Below are positions 31,993 through 40,577 of a stretch of DNA of 51,448 nt, piece after piece; position 1 is the first letter of the stretch; each line of letters begins with the position of its first letter. The notes below the pieces were generated by a model, which ran no database searches, was not told where the DNA came from, and saw only the letters and a list, made by a program, of their open reading frames with translations. The DNA is taken from the IMG/VR virus record IMGVR_UViG_3300012923_000003, positions 1 to 51,448 of that record; one strand, written 5' to 3'. A program made the position numbers and the translations under genes. This DNA comes from a virus.

Positions 31993-33124
31993 TAGAAGAA
32001 TCCCATCCTCTCATCTTAAAGTCACTAGCCCTACTTGTTATCATCCCGCCGCGTCTGCCGAAGTCAGGCAACTCATTAAAATAAGTTGGCCTATTAGTCA
32101 CCGATTTATTCTTCTGAATATTACTCCATCCTCGTTTAATTTCTTGTTCAGCTTTAGGATGAATAGATTGTTTAATTTCAAAGTAGGCTAAAGCCTTAGC
32201 TTCATTAAGTAGCAGAGTAAACTGTTCATCATCTAGATTAGGAATGAAACTATCCACCATCTGCCACTCCGGAACTATTCGGCCCCAACACATAGTTTTA
32301 CTAGTTTGAAGAATTGAGTCTTGAGTATTATCAAAAGCATCGAAAATAACATTGAAGTTACTTAAAATACAACAATGGGTAGGTTGACGATCTGTCTTAT
32401 AGTAGAAGGTATAAGATCCGGGAAAATTATTTACATTATTAGTAAATTGAAATGTTCCTACGTTAATCTCAGTCGGATTAAAAGTATTAACTCTTTCAAT
32501 AAATTGAGATATTGGCAGAATAGTTACATATTGATATCCCGGAATAGCTTGATTACTACTTGAAATAGCATTGATAAGCCAAGAGCTGAATGTTCCCGAA
32601 CCTTGTATTGAAGTTACATTAAGAATTAAAGTAGTGCCTGAATAGCTAGTTACATTGCCAGTCATAGAACTAGACCCAGATGTAGCTGTAGCCGTCTGTC
32701 CAGTCTTAATAGGTAAAGTACTTGAAGTTACTATAAATGTTTTAGAGCCTATACCAATAGTATTACTAGTCACAGAAGTTGTAGACCATAGCACTGTTGG
32801 TTTAATATCTACATTAATTCCATGGGCGGCCGTGGTAGTATTAACATTATCAAATATATTAGTATTAAAATACTTGATCCATTTGATTTCTGTTACACCA
32901 TCAGGAACAAACATCTCAACAGGAGATATAGAACTAAGTGAAGATTCTAATTGAATTAATTGATTATGTTCAGGAAGTTGAGTACGATTGACAATATCAT
33001 AATATTTATTCTTGATTATAGTAGCTATCTGTTGAGACTCAACATTATCTCCAATGCTATTGACTTCATCAGAAGACAAGGCACTTAAGACATTCTGAGT
33101 CATATCGAGTAAAGTCATTTGCAT
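31985..33124 (-). CDS. Tail adaptor protein (T7 gp11 / tail tubular A-like), 379 aa
   Basis: I start it at MQMTLLDMTQNVLSAL (33124); the frame is open to a TTG at 33154 inside the previous gene. The N-terminal helical part with DEVNSIGDNVESQQ and the late EIKQSIHPKAEQEIKRGW helices match podoviral adaptors that join portal to tail. Residues about 110-190 are an inserted Thr/Ser-rich beta-domain (SGTTLILNVTSIQGSG, then FSSW), similar to one in the nozzle protein. Confidence 0.85.
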   Translation of the reverse strand: MQMTLLDMTQNVLSALSSDEVNSIGDNVESQQIATIIKNKYYDIVNRTQLPEHNQLIQLESSLSSISPVEMFVPDGVTEIKWIKYFNTNIFDNVNTTTAAHGINVDIKPTVLWSTTSVTSNTIGIGSKTFIVTSSTLPIKTGQTATATSGSSSMTGNVTSYSGTTLILNVTSIQGSGTFSSWLINAISSSNQAIPGYQYVTILPISQFIERVNTFNPTEINVGTFQFTNNVNNFPGSYTFYYKTDRQPTHCCILSNFNVIFDAFDNTQDSILQTSKTMCWGRIVPEWQMVDSFIPNLDDEQFTLLLNEAKALAYFEIKQSIHPKAEQEIKRGWSNIQKNKSVTNRPTYFNELPDFGRRGGMITSRASDFKMRGWDSSNG

Positions 33125-33125
33125 T

Positions 33126-33497
33126 TTAACGTCGTTTCCAAGCATTAATGCCAATATTACCTAACAAGAAGGTAAGTACAGCATAAGGTAAATAAGCCAC
33201 ACTATCTGGGTACTTCTCCACAATAAAGACTAAATCCGGATAGTGATGAACCACAATAGTATCCCAACCAATAATCATAGTCCAAGCTACCACAGGAAGA
33301 CAGACGGCATCGCGTAAGATACGGATGCCGAGATCATCGCTAGTATCATGAATTATTTGAGCAGAGACTTTAGCCTCTTCAACCTCAGTCTGTCGCATTC
33401 CAAGTTGAGTATCTTTGAACTTACCATAGATACTACTAACTGTATTAAACAGACCTTGTAGAATAGGACCTATAAATGGTATCCAGCCTAACATCAA
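33126..33497 (-). CDS. Holin-type membrane protein, three-segment, 123 aa
   Basis: An N-terminal amphipathic stretch (MLGWIPFIGPILQGLF) is followed by a charged helix (RQTEVEEAKVSAQ) and two hydrophobic segments (AVCLPVVAWTMIIGWDTI, YLPYAVLTFLLGNIGI). This resembles three-TM holins of gene-transfer-agent and phage type. It sits in the lysis cassette with two other small membrane proteins and the endolysin. Which of the three is the true holin cannot be told from sequence. Confidence 0.65.
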   Translation of the reverse strand: MMLGWIPFIGPILQGLFNTVSSIYGKFKDTQLGMRQTEVEEAKVSAQIIHDTSDDLGIRILRDAVCLPVVAWTMIIGWDTIVVHHYPDLVFIVEKYPDSVAYLPYAVLTFLLGNIGINAWKRR

Positions 33498-33739
33498 TCG
33501 TCCTTATGTCCGTGTGCCAGGTAAGTTATAGCAGCAAGTGTAAATAAGAAAATTGGAAACCACAACGGCATTTCTACTTTCCCTAGATATGTTTGAACAG
33601 TAGGATCATTAAACATTCCATTTAACTGTGGGATAATTAATAAACCAGTAGCTGAAATTGCTTGAGCTTTAGCTAGTAGACGGGTTTGGCTTTGTAGCCA
33701 AAGGCGTTTAAACGCCGACTTTAGTTTTGAGATCTTCAA
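33494..33739 (-). CDS. Small membrane protein of lysis cassette, 81 aa
   Basis: A basic N-terminus (MKISKLKSAFKRLWLQSQTR) is followed by one clear helix (MPLWFPIFLFTLAAITYLA) and a weaker one (AISATGLLIIPQL). The gene overlaps both neighbours. A holin or antiholin role is inferred from context. Confidence 0.6.
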   Translation of the reverse strand: MKISKLKSAFKRLWLQSQTRLLAKAQAISATGLLIIPQLNGMFNDPTVQTYLGKVEMPLWFPIFLFTLAAITYLAHGHKDD

Positions 33740-33959
33740 TGTCAGTCTTTACAGCAGTAAGATCAGTTTGTATTCCTGCAGTAGCTTTGGGACCGAGCCA
33801 CCAGCCAAGACCACCGCCAATTATAAAAGCTATGACGGCAGAGATTAAAGCAGTCATATAAGAGACTCCATCTTCAAGTGTGTGAATAATATTAGTATCG
33901 GAAGGGACGGCAGCAGCTTGTGCCATGTATGTGTGAGCAACTGAAAGCATATCAGTCAT
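33708..33959 (-). CDS. Small membrane protein, holin or spanin candidate, 83 aa
   Basis: One membrane helix (MTALISAVIAFIIGGGLGWWLG, cut at its ends) is followed by a coiled-coil-like tail (TDLTAVKTDIEDLKTKV). It lies between endolysin and the 81-aa gene with overlaps. The short periplasm-facing or cytoplasmic coil could fit a class of small phage holins; alternatively a spanin-like role. Confidence 0.6.
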   Translation of the reverse strand: MTDMLSVAHTYMAQAAAVPSDTNIIHTLEDGVSYMTALISAVIAFIIGGGLGWWLGPKATAGIQTDLTAVKTDIEDLKTKVGV

Positions 33960-34586
33960 TTATTTTCCTTTGTTTCTGAAGTAGTGAATTGCAACACCAA
34001 CTAACACTGCAACTACAACTGTAGCAATAATAATTGAAGTTTGATGTGTATGAAAATGTTGAGATATTGGGACCCCCGCTCCAAGAGTAGCAACTCCAAC
34101 GACAGGAGCTGTAATATTATCTTTCTTGCTTGCTAAGAATTTGCTGTACTCTCTAACTCCTGCAACACGTCTAGTCCAACCTTTACCAAATACTGGAAAG
34201 GTATGTAGACTACGCAGGAAAGCCATACGTTCGTCATTTATAGCATCTATGAGAGAAGTACCCGACAGAGATTTAAATCGCTGTAAAGCCTTCCTAGGTC
34301 GTCCTAGCCCACTATTAACGCCATAATCGAAACAGCTATAGTCAACACCAGAGGAAAGATTATCACAATCAAGAGCATCCCAATACTTGGATTTGTAAAT
34401 CTGTTTGGCATCTTCTACCCTCATATTCTTTACATCTAAAGCAGTTCCTCTAGGATTAATATACTTACGATAATCTGTTAAAGTAATACCAAAATTAGTA
34501 GGACCACCAGGATCAGCGGGGTGATTACTATAACCTCCTTCATCTTTAAGAAGTCGATTAAGACAATCGTCAAAATTAGATCTCAT
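33960..34586 (-). CDS. Endolysin, glycoside hydrolase 108 family, with C-terminal membrane helix, 208 aa
   Basis: The N-terminal KDEGGYSNHPADPGGPTNFG block (residues 14-33) is the GH108 signature; Glu16 is catalytic in this family, which cleaves peptidoglycan glycan chains. A peptidoglycan-binding-like segment (YSCFDYGVNSGLGRPRKALQ) follows at about 100-120. Unusually, residues about 187-203 (IIIATVVVAVLVGVAIHYF) form a C-terminal membrane helix with a basic tail, so it may stay membrane-bound. It is followed by three small membrane genes. Confidence 0.9.
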   Translation of the reverse strand: MRSNFDDCLNRLLKDEGGYSNHPADPGGPTNFGITLTDYRKYINPRGTALDVKNMRVEDAKQIYKSKYWDALDCDNLSSGVDYSCFDYGVNSGLGRPRKALQRFKSLSGTSLIDAINDERMAFLRSLHTFPVFGKGWTRRVAGVREYSKFLASKKDNITAPVVGVATLGAGVPISQHFHTHQTSIIIATVVVAVLVGVAIHYFRNKGK

Positions 34587-35698
34587 CTAATTCTCCTAGC
34601 TCTTATAATTCCAAAGACAGCCATTGTTGAAACCGTAAACCCGGCGTCCGCTACAGCAAATACCGTGGTAGTACCAGATAAACTTAACCGTCTTGGACCT
34701 GTATTAATACCTATAGTGCCTACTCCAGTGACTGCACCAGCAGTTGCGTACATATGTTCATTGTAATTTCCGGGCGCAGTATCAAGAGTAGCACTAGTTG
34801 TTGAAATAGAATTTATTAAAAATGTTATATTTGTTGATGCTGCTGGAGAGAAATACATTTGACAAGAAACATCCCAATCGCCTGCACCCAAACTAATACT
34901 AGTTAAATTTAAAGGTACAGCCGTTGTCAACGCTAACGCAGAGCCAGTAAGGACTGTTGAAGAAATAAACTCACCAACATTGCCTGCATTGGCATTATCA
35001 TTTGTTACAGTTCCTGCTATACCTCTACCACTAGTAGCAAAAGATATATCTCCTGCAGTTAAAGCCAAACTTGTTCCAGTAGCATTTCCTAATGCCGGTG
35101 TAGTTAAAGTTGGTGAACTTATTGCAGGTGAACTACTAAAGACAAAGTTACCTGTACCAGTAGCTCCAGTACTAGTTATTCCTTCTACAGTAGGATGCCC
35201 GGATATAACTGGCGTAGTAATGGTAGGTGTTGTTGCGCGAACTACCCCACCAGTACCTGTAGGTGCATTTACCCAAGCACCTGTTAGAGTACCTGTAGTA
35301 GTTACCGGAGAATTAGTTACAGTAAAATCTGCGGGCAAGGCTAGCCCAACTGAAGAAGTAGTATTACTCCACTGAGTAACAAAATCAGCATTACTTGTTT
35401 TAGTTAAAGCTTGAGCTGTAGTTCCTCCCGCGGGAATGGTTGAAATAGTTCCGCCACCTATAAAGCTACTTAAATCTTGTAGACGTAATGGGGAATTAGT
35501 TGAAGATGGTGCAGGAAGATTTAAAATCTGATTAGAATTCATATCTAAATCAGATGACATTTGATTAGGAGCCGTTCCATCCCTAGAAAGAGTATTGTCA
35601 AATGCAGTCTGAACTATACCACTATTAGCATTTATGGTATTTGCAGCCGTTGTGGCATCTATTAGACTTGCAACATTATTTAATGTAATCTTAGACAT
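34583..35698 (-). CDS. Tail fibre protein with beta-repeat shaft and C1q/TNF-like tip, 371 aa
   Basis: Residues 1-80 are closely related to the N-terminus of the upstream 529-aa fibre (FDNTLSRDGT, PNQMSSDLDMNSNQILNLP), a virion attachment domain. The middle is Thr/Gly/Pro-rich. The last about 130 residues are beta-rich (ISLGAGDWDVSCQMYFSP ... RLSLSGTTTVFAVADAGF), like jelly-roll tips in phage fibres, which bind receptors. It overlaps its neighbours by four and one bases. Confidence 0.85.
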   Translation of the reverse strand: MSKITLNNVASLIDATTAANTINANSGIVQTAFDNTLSRDGTAPNQMSSDLDMNSNQILNLPAPSSTNSPLRLQDLSSFIGGGTISTIPAGGTTAQALTKTSNADFVTQWSNTTSSVGLALPADFTVTNSPVTTTGTLTGAWVNAPTGTGGVVRATTPTITTPVISGHPTVEGITSTGATGTGNFVFSSSPAISSPTLTTPALGNATGTSLALTAGDISFATSGRGIAGTVTNDNANAGNVGEFISSTVLTGSALALTTAVPLNLTSISLGAGDWDVSCQMYFSPAASTNITFLINSISTTSATLDTAPGNYNEHMYATAGAVTGVGTIGINTGPRRLSLSGTTTVFAVADAGFTVSTMAVFGIIRARRIR

Positions 35699-37287
35699 TA
35701 GTTATATATTCCACCTGATAATGTTGCACCTGCAATACTTCCTGGAAAATAGTTAGCACCGCCACCTGCAGTATCGATTAAACCTAATAGAGATGCATTA
35801 TACCGAGCTCCGGTCGCTGCACCTGAATAAGTATTCCCTTGTGCGAGGATATTACCTCCTTGTGCAACTGCAAATCCTGAAGAAAAGGCAGGTGTTCCTG
35901 TTAAAGTAATTGTTTCACTTTGAACTCCAATTACACCTTGTCCATTAGTGTTGTAGTGAGCAGCTGCACCTCCAGTAATAGTATAACTATCTGTGAAAGC
36001 ATCTACTTCAGCCATGTTGTAAGATCGAATATGAACCCCAGCACATGCTCCAAATACTACATTGCCAACTCTGACATAATTTCCTGCCCCAAGAACATGA
36101 ACACAATCACCACTTGTAGTAGTTTGCATTTTCAAGTTCTTAATCCAAACACTAATTGGAGCACCAGTTTCAAACCATTCGAAACAGTCAGCACTCGTAG
36201 TTGAGATTAACACATTAGAAGGAGTGGCTGCATTTCCTTGAATGATTATACCAAGATAAATACCGCCCACTGGACCTAGATTTGAAACTATCCCACTTGT
36301 GTAAGTTCCATCAGCAAGTTGAATAGTTACGACAAACCCTTGAAGATCCCAGTTTTTAACAATAGTATTCCATGCTTTTTGTAAAGTTTGGAAGGCACCG
36401 CCTGCTCCGGCAGCCAATCCATCATTAGAATCATTACCATTGGTAACATCTACGAAAACAGTAGGACCTCCAGTTAATCTCCATCTGCCTGGATCGGTAT
36501 GTTGCCATACATTATTTTGATTGAAAACAATAGTAGTCTGACCAGGGTAAAGCGTGAAACTTGGACCACCAGTTAAAACTATATTCTTAGCCCTAATACT
36601 ATCTTCATTAACTACAACATTTCTATGTGTAGCAGTTAATCCTGAAGCTGCTGGGAAAGTAAGAGTAAAGAAAGCACTTCCACCTAAAGCTATAGTAGCT
36701 CCATTATCCCCAGTAAGAACAGTATAATTGGCAGATTTAGCTAGACGAACTCCAAATATACCTGAAATAGCTTGAGTAAAAGCTGTAGTAGCTAATTGAG
36801 TTGTATTAGTTCCGGGTGCAGCGGTAGGACCTAAAGGTACTCCAGTAAATGTAGGCGATGCAATATCCGCCTTAAGAATTATTGCAGCATTCTGTGCCGT
36901 TGAAACAGGCTTATTTACATCAGAAGTATTATCAACATTACCTAGACCAACATCTCCTTTGACAAGAGCAAGATTAATCTTAGATTGTGAAATACTAGCT
37001 ACATCTGATAGGTTATTAGACTTAGCCATCGCTCCAGCCAGCGTAGTAGCTGTATTAATATCAACAAGACGAACTGGATCAAAAGATCCACTAGGTTGGG
37101 GAAGATTAATTATTCTATTAGAATTCATATCCAGACTGGCACCCATCTGATTAGGTTGAGTGCCATCTCGAGATAAAGTATTATCTATCCCAAGCTCTAT
37201 GATTTCATTATTGGTATTAATCGCGTTAACCGCGGTAGTTTGATTTGTTAAGTTAACTAGATCAGTTAACGTGATCTTATTTGCCAT
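35698..37287 (-). CDS. Tail spike/fibre with right-handed beta-helix, 529 aa
   Basis: The N-terminal attachment domain (NTLSRDGTQPNQMGASLDM) is a paralogue of that in the neighbouring fibre. From about residue 270 (VFVDVTNGNDSNDGL) it follows the pattern of pectate-lyase-type beta-helices, with strands such as GIYLGIIIQGNAAT and VWIKNLKMQTT. These domains often bind or cut surface polysaccharide. Catalytic residues cannot be assigned by eye. Confidence 0.85.
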   Translation of the reverse strand: MANKITLTDLVNLTNQTTAVNAINTNNEIIELGIDNTLSRDGTQPNQMGASLDMNSNRIINLPQPSGSFDPVRLVDINTATTLAGAMAKSNNLSDVASISQSKINLALVKGDVGLGNVDNTSDVNKPVSTAQNAAIILKADIASPTFTGVPLGPTAAPGTNTTQLATTAFTQAISGIFGVRLAKSANYTVLTGDNGATIALGGSAFFTLTFPAASGLTATHRNVVVNEDSIRAKNIVLTGGPSFTLYPGQTTIVFNQNNVWQHTDPGRWRLTGGPTVFVDVTNGNDSNDGLAAGAGGAFQTLQKAWNTIVKNWDLQGFVVTIQLADGTYTSGIVSNLGPVGGIYLGIIIQGNAATPSNVLISTTSADCFEWFETGAPISVWIKNLKMQTTTSGDCVHVLGAGNYVRVGNVVFGACAGVHIRSYNMAEVDAFTDSYTITGGAAAHYNTNGQGVIGVQSETITLTGTPAFSSGFAVAQGGNILAQGNTYSGAATGARYNASLLGLIDTAGGGANYFPGSIAGATLSGGIYN

Positions 37288-37291
37288 TTAA

Positions 37292-37549
37292 TTAAGCCGC
37301 ATTACTTAGAGGAGTCCAAGTTGTAGCGCCTGTCGTATTAATATAAACTCTAGTGTTAACACCACCATCAATCCGAATATACATAGAACCTTGCGCTGCT
37401 GTAAAAGTAGGAGCACCAGTTCCCGATGAAATACTCGGTCTTGAAGTGGGAGTAATAACAGCGTTAGTCATTGCATCCCAAGCTACAGAAACACCATCGA
37501 CATTAATCTGATTTCCTGCTTCATCCAAAGTTTTAGTTGAAAGAGCCAT
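37292..37549 (-). CDS. Small fibre/head-associated protein, 85 aa
   Basis: The segment GTGAPTFTAAQGSMYIRIDG and the Trp-containing end (GATTWTPL) match a short domain often found in phage fibre and head-decoration proteins. The ATG follows AAAGGAAAATAA. It lies between fibre and capsid genes. Confidence 0.75.
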   Translation of the reverse strand: MALSTKTLDEAGNQINVDGVSVAWDAMTNAVITPTSRPSISSGTGAPTFTAAQGSMYIRIDGGVNTRVYINTTGATTWTPLSNAA

Positions 37550-37569
37550 TTATTTTCCTTTCTATGCTT

Positions 37570-37590
37570 GAGGGAGCATTTAACTCCCTC
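37570..37590 (-). promoter_or_regulatory. Intergenic hairpin between capsid-associated and small fibre genes
   Basis: GAGGGAG pairs perfectly with CTCCCTC over a seven-base loop. No T-run follows on the transcribed strand, so mRNA stability or partial termination is likely. Confidence 0.55.
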
Positions 37591-37604
37591 TCACATATAG
37601 TTTA

Positions 37605-38324
37605 TTACTGACTAATATTGCCGTACAAGGTATACTTGACACGAACCTTAACTAGCCCGTTAGTGAATGCACCTGTCGCAATCGTTGACAAATAAGAATT
37701 ACTCGGAATAGGAGTAATGACATTTGTCACCAAAGGAACAGAACCAATCCAGGAACCACCACCAGCAACGGTGTTAGCAACGCCGCCTTGAATACCAGTG
37801 GCACCGGGTTGGTTCCACGTGGTCTTCACGCCGGACGCTTGCATAGCTGCTGCTGCAGTAGCGCCATTGATGATCTGAACACCTGGATTAGGTGTACATT
37901 GCACGAACGATGGTGAAGCACCCGCAGCCGGTGTGGTCTGCGTGACCAAGCCAACCGCAATGCTAGTGCCACCAGCGGCTGCGATAATCGTATCAAGCTC
38001 TACTTGCTCAATGAAGAGCTGAGTAGTCGTGAACGTTATAACACCGCCAGAGACAGTTGTCACTGGGGTAATTTGCAGTGGGAACTGCGTAGTTAAAGAT
38101 TGAATTCCCGCAGCAATAGCCGTAGTCGTTCCAGAGAACGAGGTCGGTGGAGCTGGAACTTGTAAACCACCTGCACCCATAGCCATGGGAACAAGAGGAA
38201 TTAGATATTCAATCTCGCGATTTTCGCCGTAGACGAGGAAATCGCCTGCGACTTCGGGGATGGCTTTCTGCGTACCATATTGGACGTATAAGCCATCTTG
38301 GTTAAACCATGAACCTGCTACCAT
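37605..38324 (-). CDS. Capsid-associated protein, 239 aa
   Basis: It directly follows the major capsid gene and starts with a good ribosome site (AAGGAGATATGAA). It is Thr/Gly/Ala-rich and beta-structured, with a hydrophobic N-terminal half (EYLIPLVPMAMGAGGLQVP). It could be a decoration or head-fibre protein. Codon use is as G+C-rich as the capsid gene, suggesting high expression. Confidence 0.75.
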   Translation of the reverse strand: MVAGSWFNQDGLYVQYGTQKAIPEVAGDFLVYGENREIEYLIPLVPMAMGAGGLQVPAPPTSFSGTTTAIAAGIQSLTTQFPLQITPVTTVSGGVITFTTTQLFIEQVELDTIIAAAGGTSIAVGLVTQTTPAAGASPSFVQCTPNPGVQIINGATAAAAMQASGVKTTWNQPGATGIQGGVANTVAGGGSWIGSVPLVTNVITPIPSNSYLSTIATGAFTNGLVKVRVKYTLYGNISQ

Positions 38325-38335
38325 TTCATATCTCC

Positions 38336-39295
38336 TTAGCTTGGAACTGCACTGGTGGCGGTAATCACGGTAACCATGTTTTCAGGCCGGTAAAGCTTGA
38401 AACCATATTCCGCAATGGTGAGGTATTCCTCCTGTAGCAAGTCCTTATTGAACTCACTATAGACAGTGGGCATCTGACGAAAGCCACCAATCCACGGTGT
38501 AGTATCACCAGGGGTTGCAGAGAAGAAATAGTTGCATACGCCACCACTTACTGCAACACTATTGATCGTTTCCGAAGCAATAGGTGGCAGGTAGTTCGAG
38601 ACGTAGATATCAAACCCATAGACATTGAAACGGAATTTAAAGCCCGTTACAATACCATCACGAGTTACATCTCCCCACATAGGCATGGGTGAGAGTAAGT
38701 TCACAAGGTTAGCTTGAGTTTGAAGAGTATATGCAACTGAAGGATCAACAACACAACAGAGATTGACCAAGGGCACATTAGCCTTGGTTAATGCATACTG
38801 TGCACGAGCAAAGTCAGTCAATGCGATTGATTGGCCAGTGCCACTTGCCACCCAACGATGGTCAGCGAGGTTGATGATATTAGGATTGCCGGCAGTTTGT
38901 CCTGCATTCGCCATAGCGAAGATGCGAGATTCCACGGCCTCCATTAACGCCCGATGTTGCCGTGGCACGAATGCCGCAATCACATCAGATGAGTAGAAAC
39001 TATCTCTCTTGAACTTTTCGCTAATCGAATGAGCAGCATACTTGTATTGATCGAATGAGAACTGGAAGTTACCAGTATCCATTGCGTTATACTTGACCGC
39101 CTGATTTTCTGTAAAATCTAGCGTTTCTGCTTCACCGATAGACGGAATGTTAATTGTATAGCCATCTGGGAAGTCTTGGATAATCTTGACAAACTTCATA
39201 GCATTCAATTCATCGAGAAGAAGTTCCTTGATCTGACGTGACCAAAGTTGACTCCTTACGAGATATTGATTAGTGGCGTCGGTAAAACCTGCCAT
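38336..39295 (-). CDS. Major capsid protein (HK97 fold), 319 aa
   Basis: It starts behind TTAAGGAGACTTCATT, a very strong ribosome site. Features of podoviral HK97-fold capsids: the basic N-arm, the RQHRALMEAVESRIFAMAN spine-helix segment (about residues 112-130), FARAQYALTKANVP and CVVDPSVAYTL. It follows scaffold and portal genes in the expected order, and its codon use differs from the late average in the way expected for a very abundant product. Confidence 0.92.
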   Translation of the reverse strand: MAGFTDATNQYLVRSQLWSRQIKELLLDELNAMKFVKIIQDFPDGYTINIPSIGEAETLDFTENQAVKYNAMDTGNFQFSFDQYKYAAHSISEKFKRDSFYSSDVIAAFVPRQHRALMEAVESRIFAMANAGQTAGNPNIINLADHRWVASGTGQSIALTDFARAQYALTKANVPLVNLCCVVDPSVAYTLQTQANLVNLLSPMPMWGDVTRDGIVTGFKFRFNVYGFDIYVSNYLPPIASETINSVAVSGGVCNYFFSATPGDTTPWIGGFRQMPTVYSEFNKDLLQEEYLTIAEYGFKLYRPENMVTVITATSAVPS

Positions 39296-39311
39296 AATGA
39301 AGTCTCCTTAA

Positions 39312-39339
39312 GGCTTATTTTCCGAAAAGGAAAATAGCC
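39312..39339 (-). promoter_or_regulatory. Hairpin between scaffold and capsid genes
   Basis: GGCT-ATTTTCC pairs with GGAAAATAGCC with one bulged base and a short loop. It stands just upstream of the capsid ribosome site and probably stabilises a capsid mRNA 5' end or sets the scaffold:capsid ratio. Confidence 0.6.
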
Positions 39340-39350
39340 GTAGATTATAA

Positions 39351-40103
39351 TTAATCCTCAGGCATACCGAATGCAGCACCTAATTCGATGGCATCGTTAT
39401 GCATTTGGATCGCGATTTTAGGGTCTAGATACGCTCTTGGATCTCTTTTATTTAATTCCTGATAATAGTTCCAATCCCGCTTCTGCACTGTGGGAGCGAA
39501 TCTGTCAGTTCGCAAGCTAGAGCGCGGTGGAGCTACATTAGTAGACTGTCTAGTTTCATCTAATCCGAATGTCCTGATAAAGACAGAGGGATGAGATTTA
39601 GCCAGATCGTCAGTAAAAGCTTGATCTAAGCCTAGTGTATCCATACGTTGTTTGAGAACTTCTGAAGCTTTATCTCCAAATTGTTCCCTTAGTTTTGCCT
39701 TAATCATATTGAAGTTTTCAGTCTGTTTAATCAGCTTCTCACGTGCTGTGAGCTTCTGTTCCAGAATGGAATCAATATCTTCAGGTTTAATCGATGGCTT
39801 GGTTTCTTCCACGGGGGTGATTGTGGTCTGTTCCGGGTTAGCGAGAAGTTTCTCTTGTCGAGCTATTAATTCTTCTAACGAGGCCTTCGCTGTAGCTTCT
39901 TCTCTTAATTTAAGATAATCTCCCCGAATGTTGTCGAAGCGGGCATTTTGTGTCTTAATAAAAAGATCGGACTCTACCTTTGCTGCTAAGAGCTCTTCTT
40001 TGGATTTGTCTTTCCATTTATTGAAGAGTTCGTCGCGTGTTTGCTGTTGCAAACTTTCGTTGGTTTGGTCAACCGGTACGTTGTCTAATAGGCTGTCGGC
40101 CAT
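39351..40103 (-). CDS. Scaffolding protein, 250 aa
   Basis: The protein is acidic, highly helical and charged (DELFNKWKDKSKEELL, SLEELIARQEKLLANP), and lies directly before the capsid gene. The C-terminal end carries a folded helical segment (VQKRDWNYYQELNKRDPRAY) that probably binds capsid subunits. Typical size for podoviral scaffolds. Its start overlaps the upstream gene by 35 bases. Confidence 0.85.
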   Translation of the reverse strand: MADSLLDNVPVDQTNESLQQQTRDELFNKWKDKSKEELLAAKVESDLFIKTQNARFDNIRGDYLKLREEATAKASLEELIARQEKLLANPEQTTITPVEETKPSIKPEDIDSILEQKLTAREKLIKQTENFNMIKAKLREQFGDKASEVLKQRMDTLGLDQAFTDDLAKSHPSVFIRTFGLDETRQSTNVAPPRSSLRTDRFAPTVQKRDWNYYQELNKRDPRAYLDPKIAIQMHNDAIELGAAFGMPED

Positions 40104-40365
40104 TATCTGTTTCCTTTTGGTCTAGGTTTATAAGTTTGGACACCATTCTTAAAGCAGCTTTAAAACCATTGGTGTGAGCTTGCTTATAGTCCCAATTAGG
40201 TGTCTCATATATCTTAGGACTTATTTCTGAAGCCTCAAGGGCTACTTTCTCTTCATCTAAGAGTTGCTGCAATCGATCTAAAACATGTCGGGCAGCTTTT
40301 AGACTCTTAGTAAATTTCTCTTTGTCTTCCTCAGTCTTTAAATGCTTGGTCCAAGCAGTTATCAT
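40069..40365 (-). CDS. Small head-assembly protein, 98 aa
   Basis: A helical protein (ARHVLDRLQQLLDEEKVAL) with a WDYKQAHTNGFKAALRMV segment, of a type commonly placed between portal and scaffold in podoviruses. Role unknown; probably head assembly. It overlaps both neighbours. Confidence 0.75.
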   Translation of the reverse strand: MITAWTKHLKTEEDKEKFTKSLKAARHVLDRLQQLLDEEKVALEASEISPKIYETPNWDYKQAHTNGFKAALRMVSKLINLDQKETDNGRQPIRQRTG

Positions 40366-40577
40366 TAGTTAGGTGTTCCTGTTCGTTTCACTGGAGTATC
40401 AGATCTCTTTGCTTGTTCCTTCGTTAACGAACCTGGACCTGATGCCTGACTAAGATCAGACCATGTATTTGGAGTCCCAGGAGGTATGATGGGAAGTACA
40501 TCTCCCGCGTACTGTTCAGTAGCTTTAGGTACGTTGTGGATTGGATGATCTTCCTGTTGCATTTGTAAATCAGACAT
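40365..40577 (-). CDS. Small protein, 70 aa, portal-scaffold interval
   Basis: The protein is Pro/Thr-rich and probably disordered (SQASGPGSLTKEQAKRSDTP). It overlaps its neighbours by one base each. Function unknown. Confidence 0.65.
   Translation of the reverse strand: MSDLQMQQEDHPIHNVPKATEQYAGDVLPIIPPGTPNTWSDLSQASGPGSLTKEQAKRSDTPVKRTGTPN

Noticed and set aside
34980-35375. A plus-strand frame of 131 codons opposite the tail fibre
   Set aside because: Low-complexity Val/Pro/Ala translation of the complementary strand of a repetitive fibre gene.
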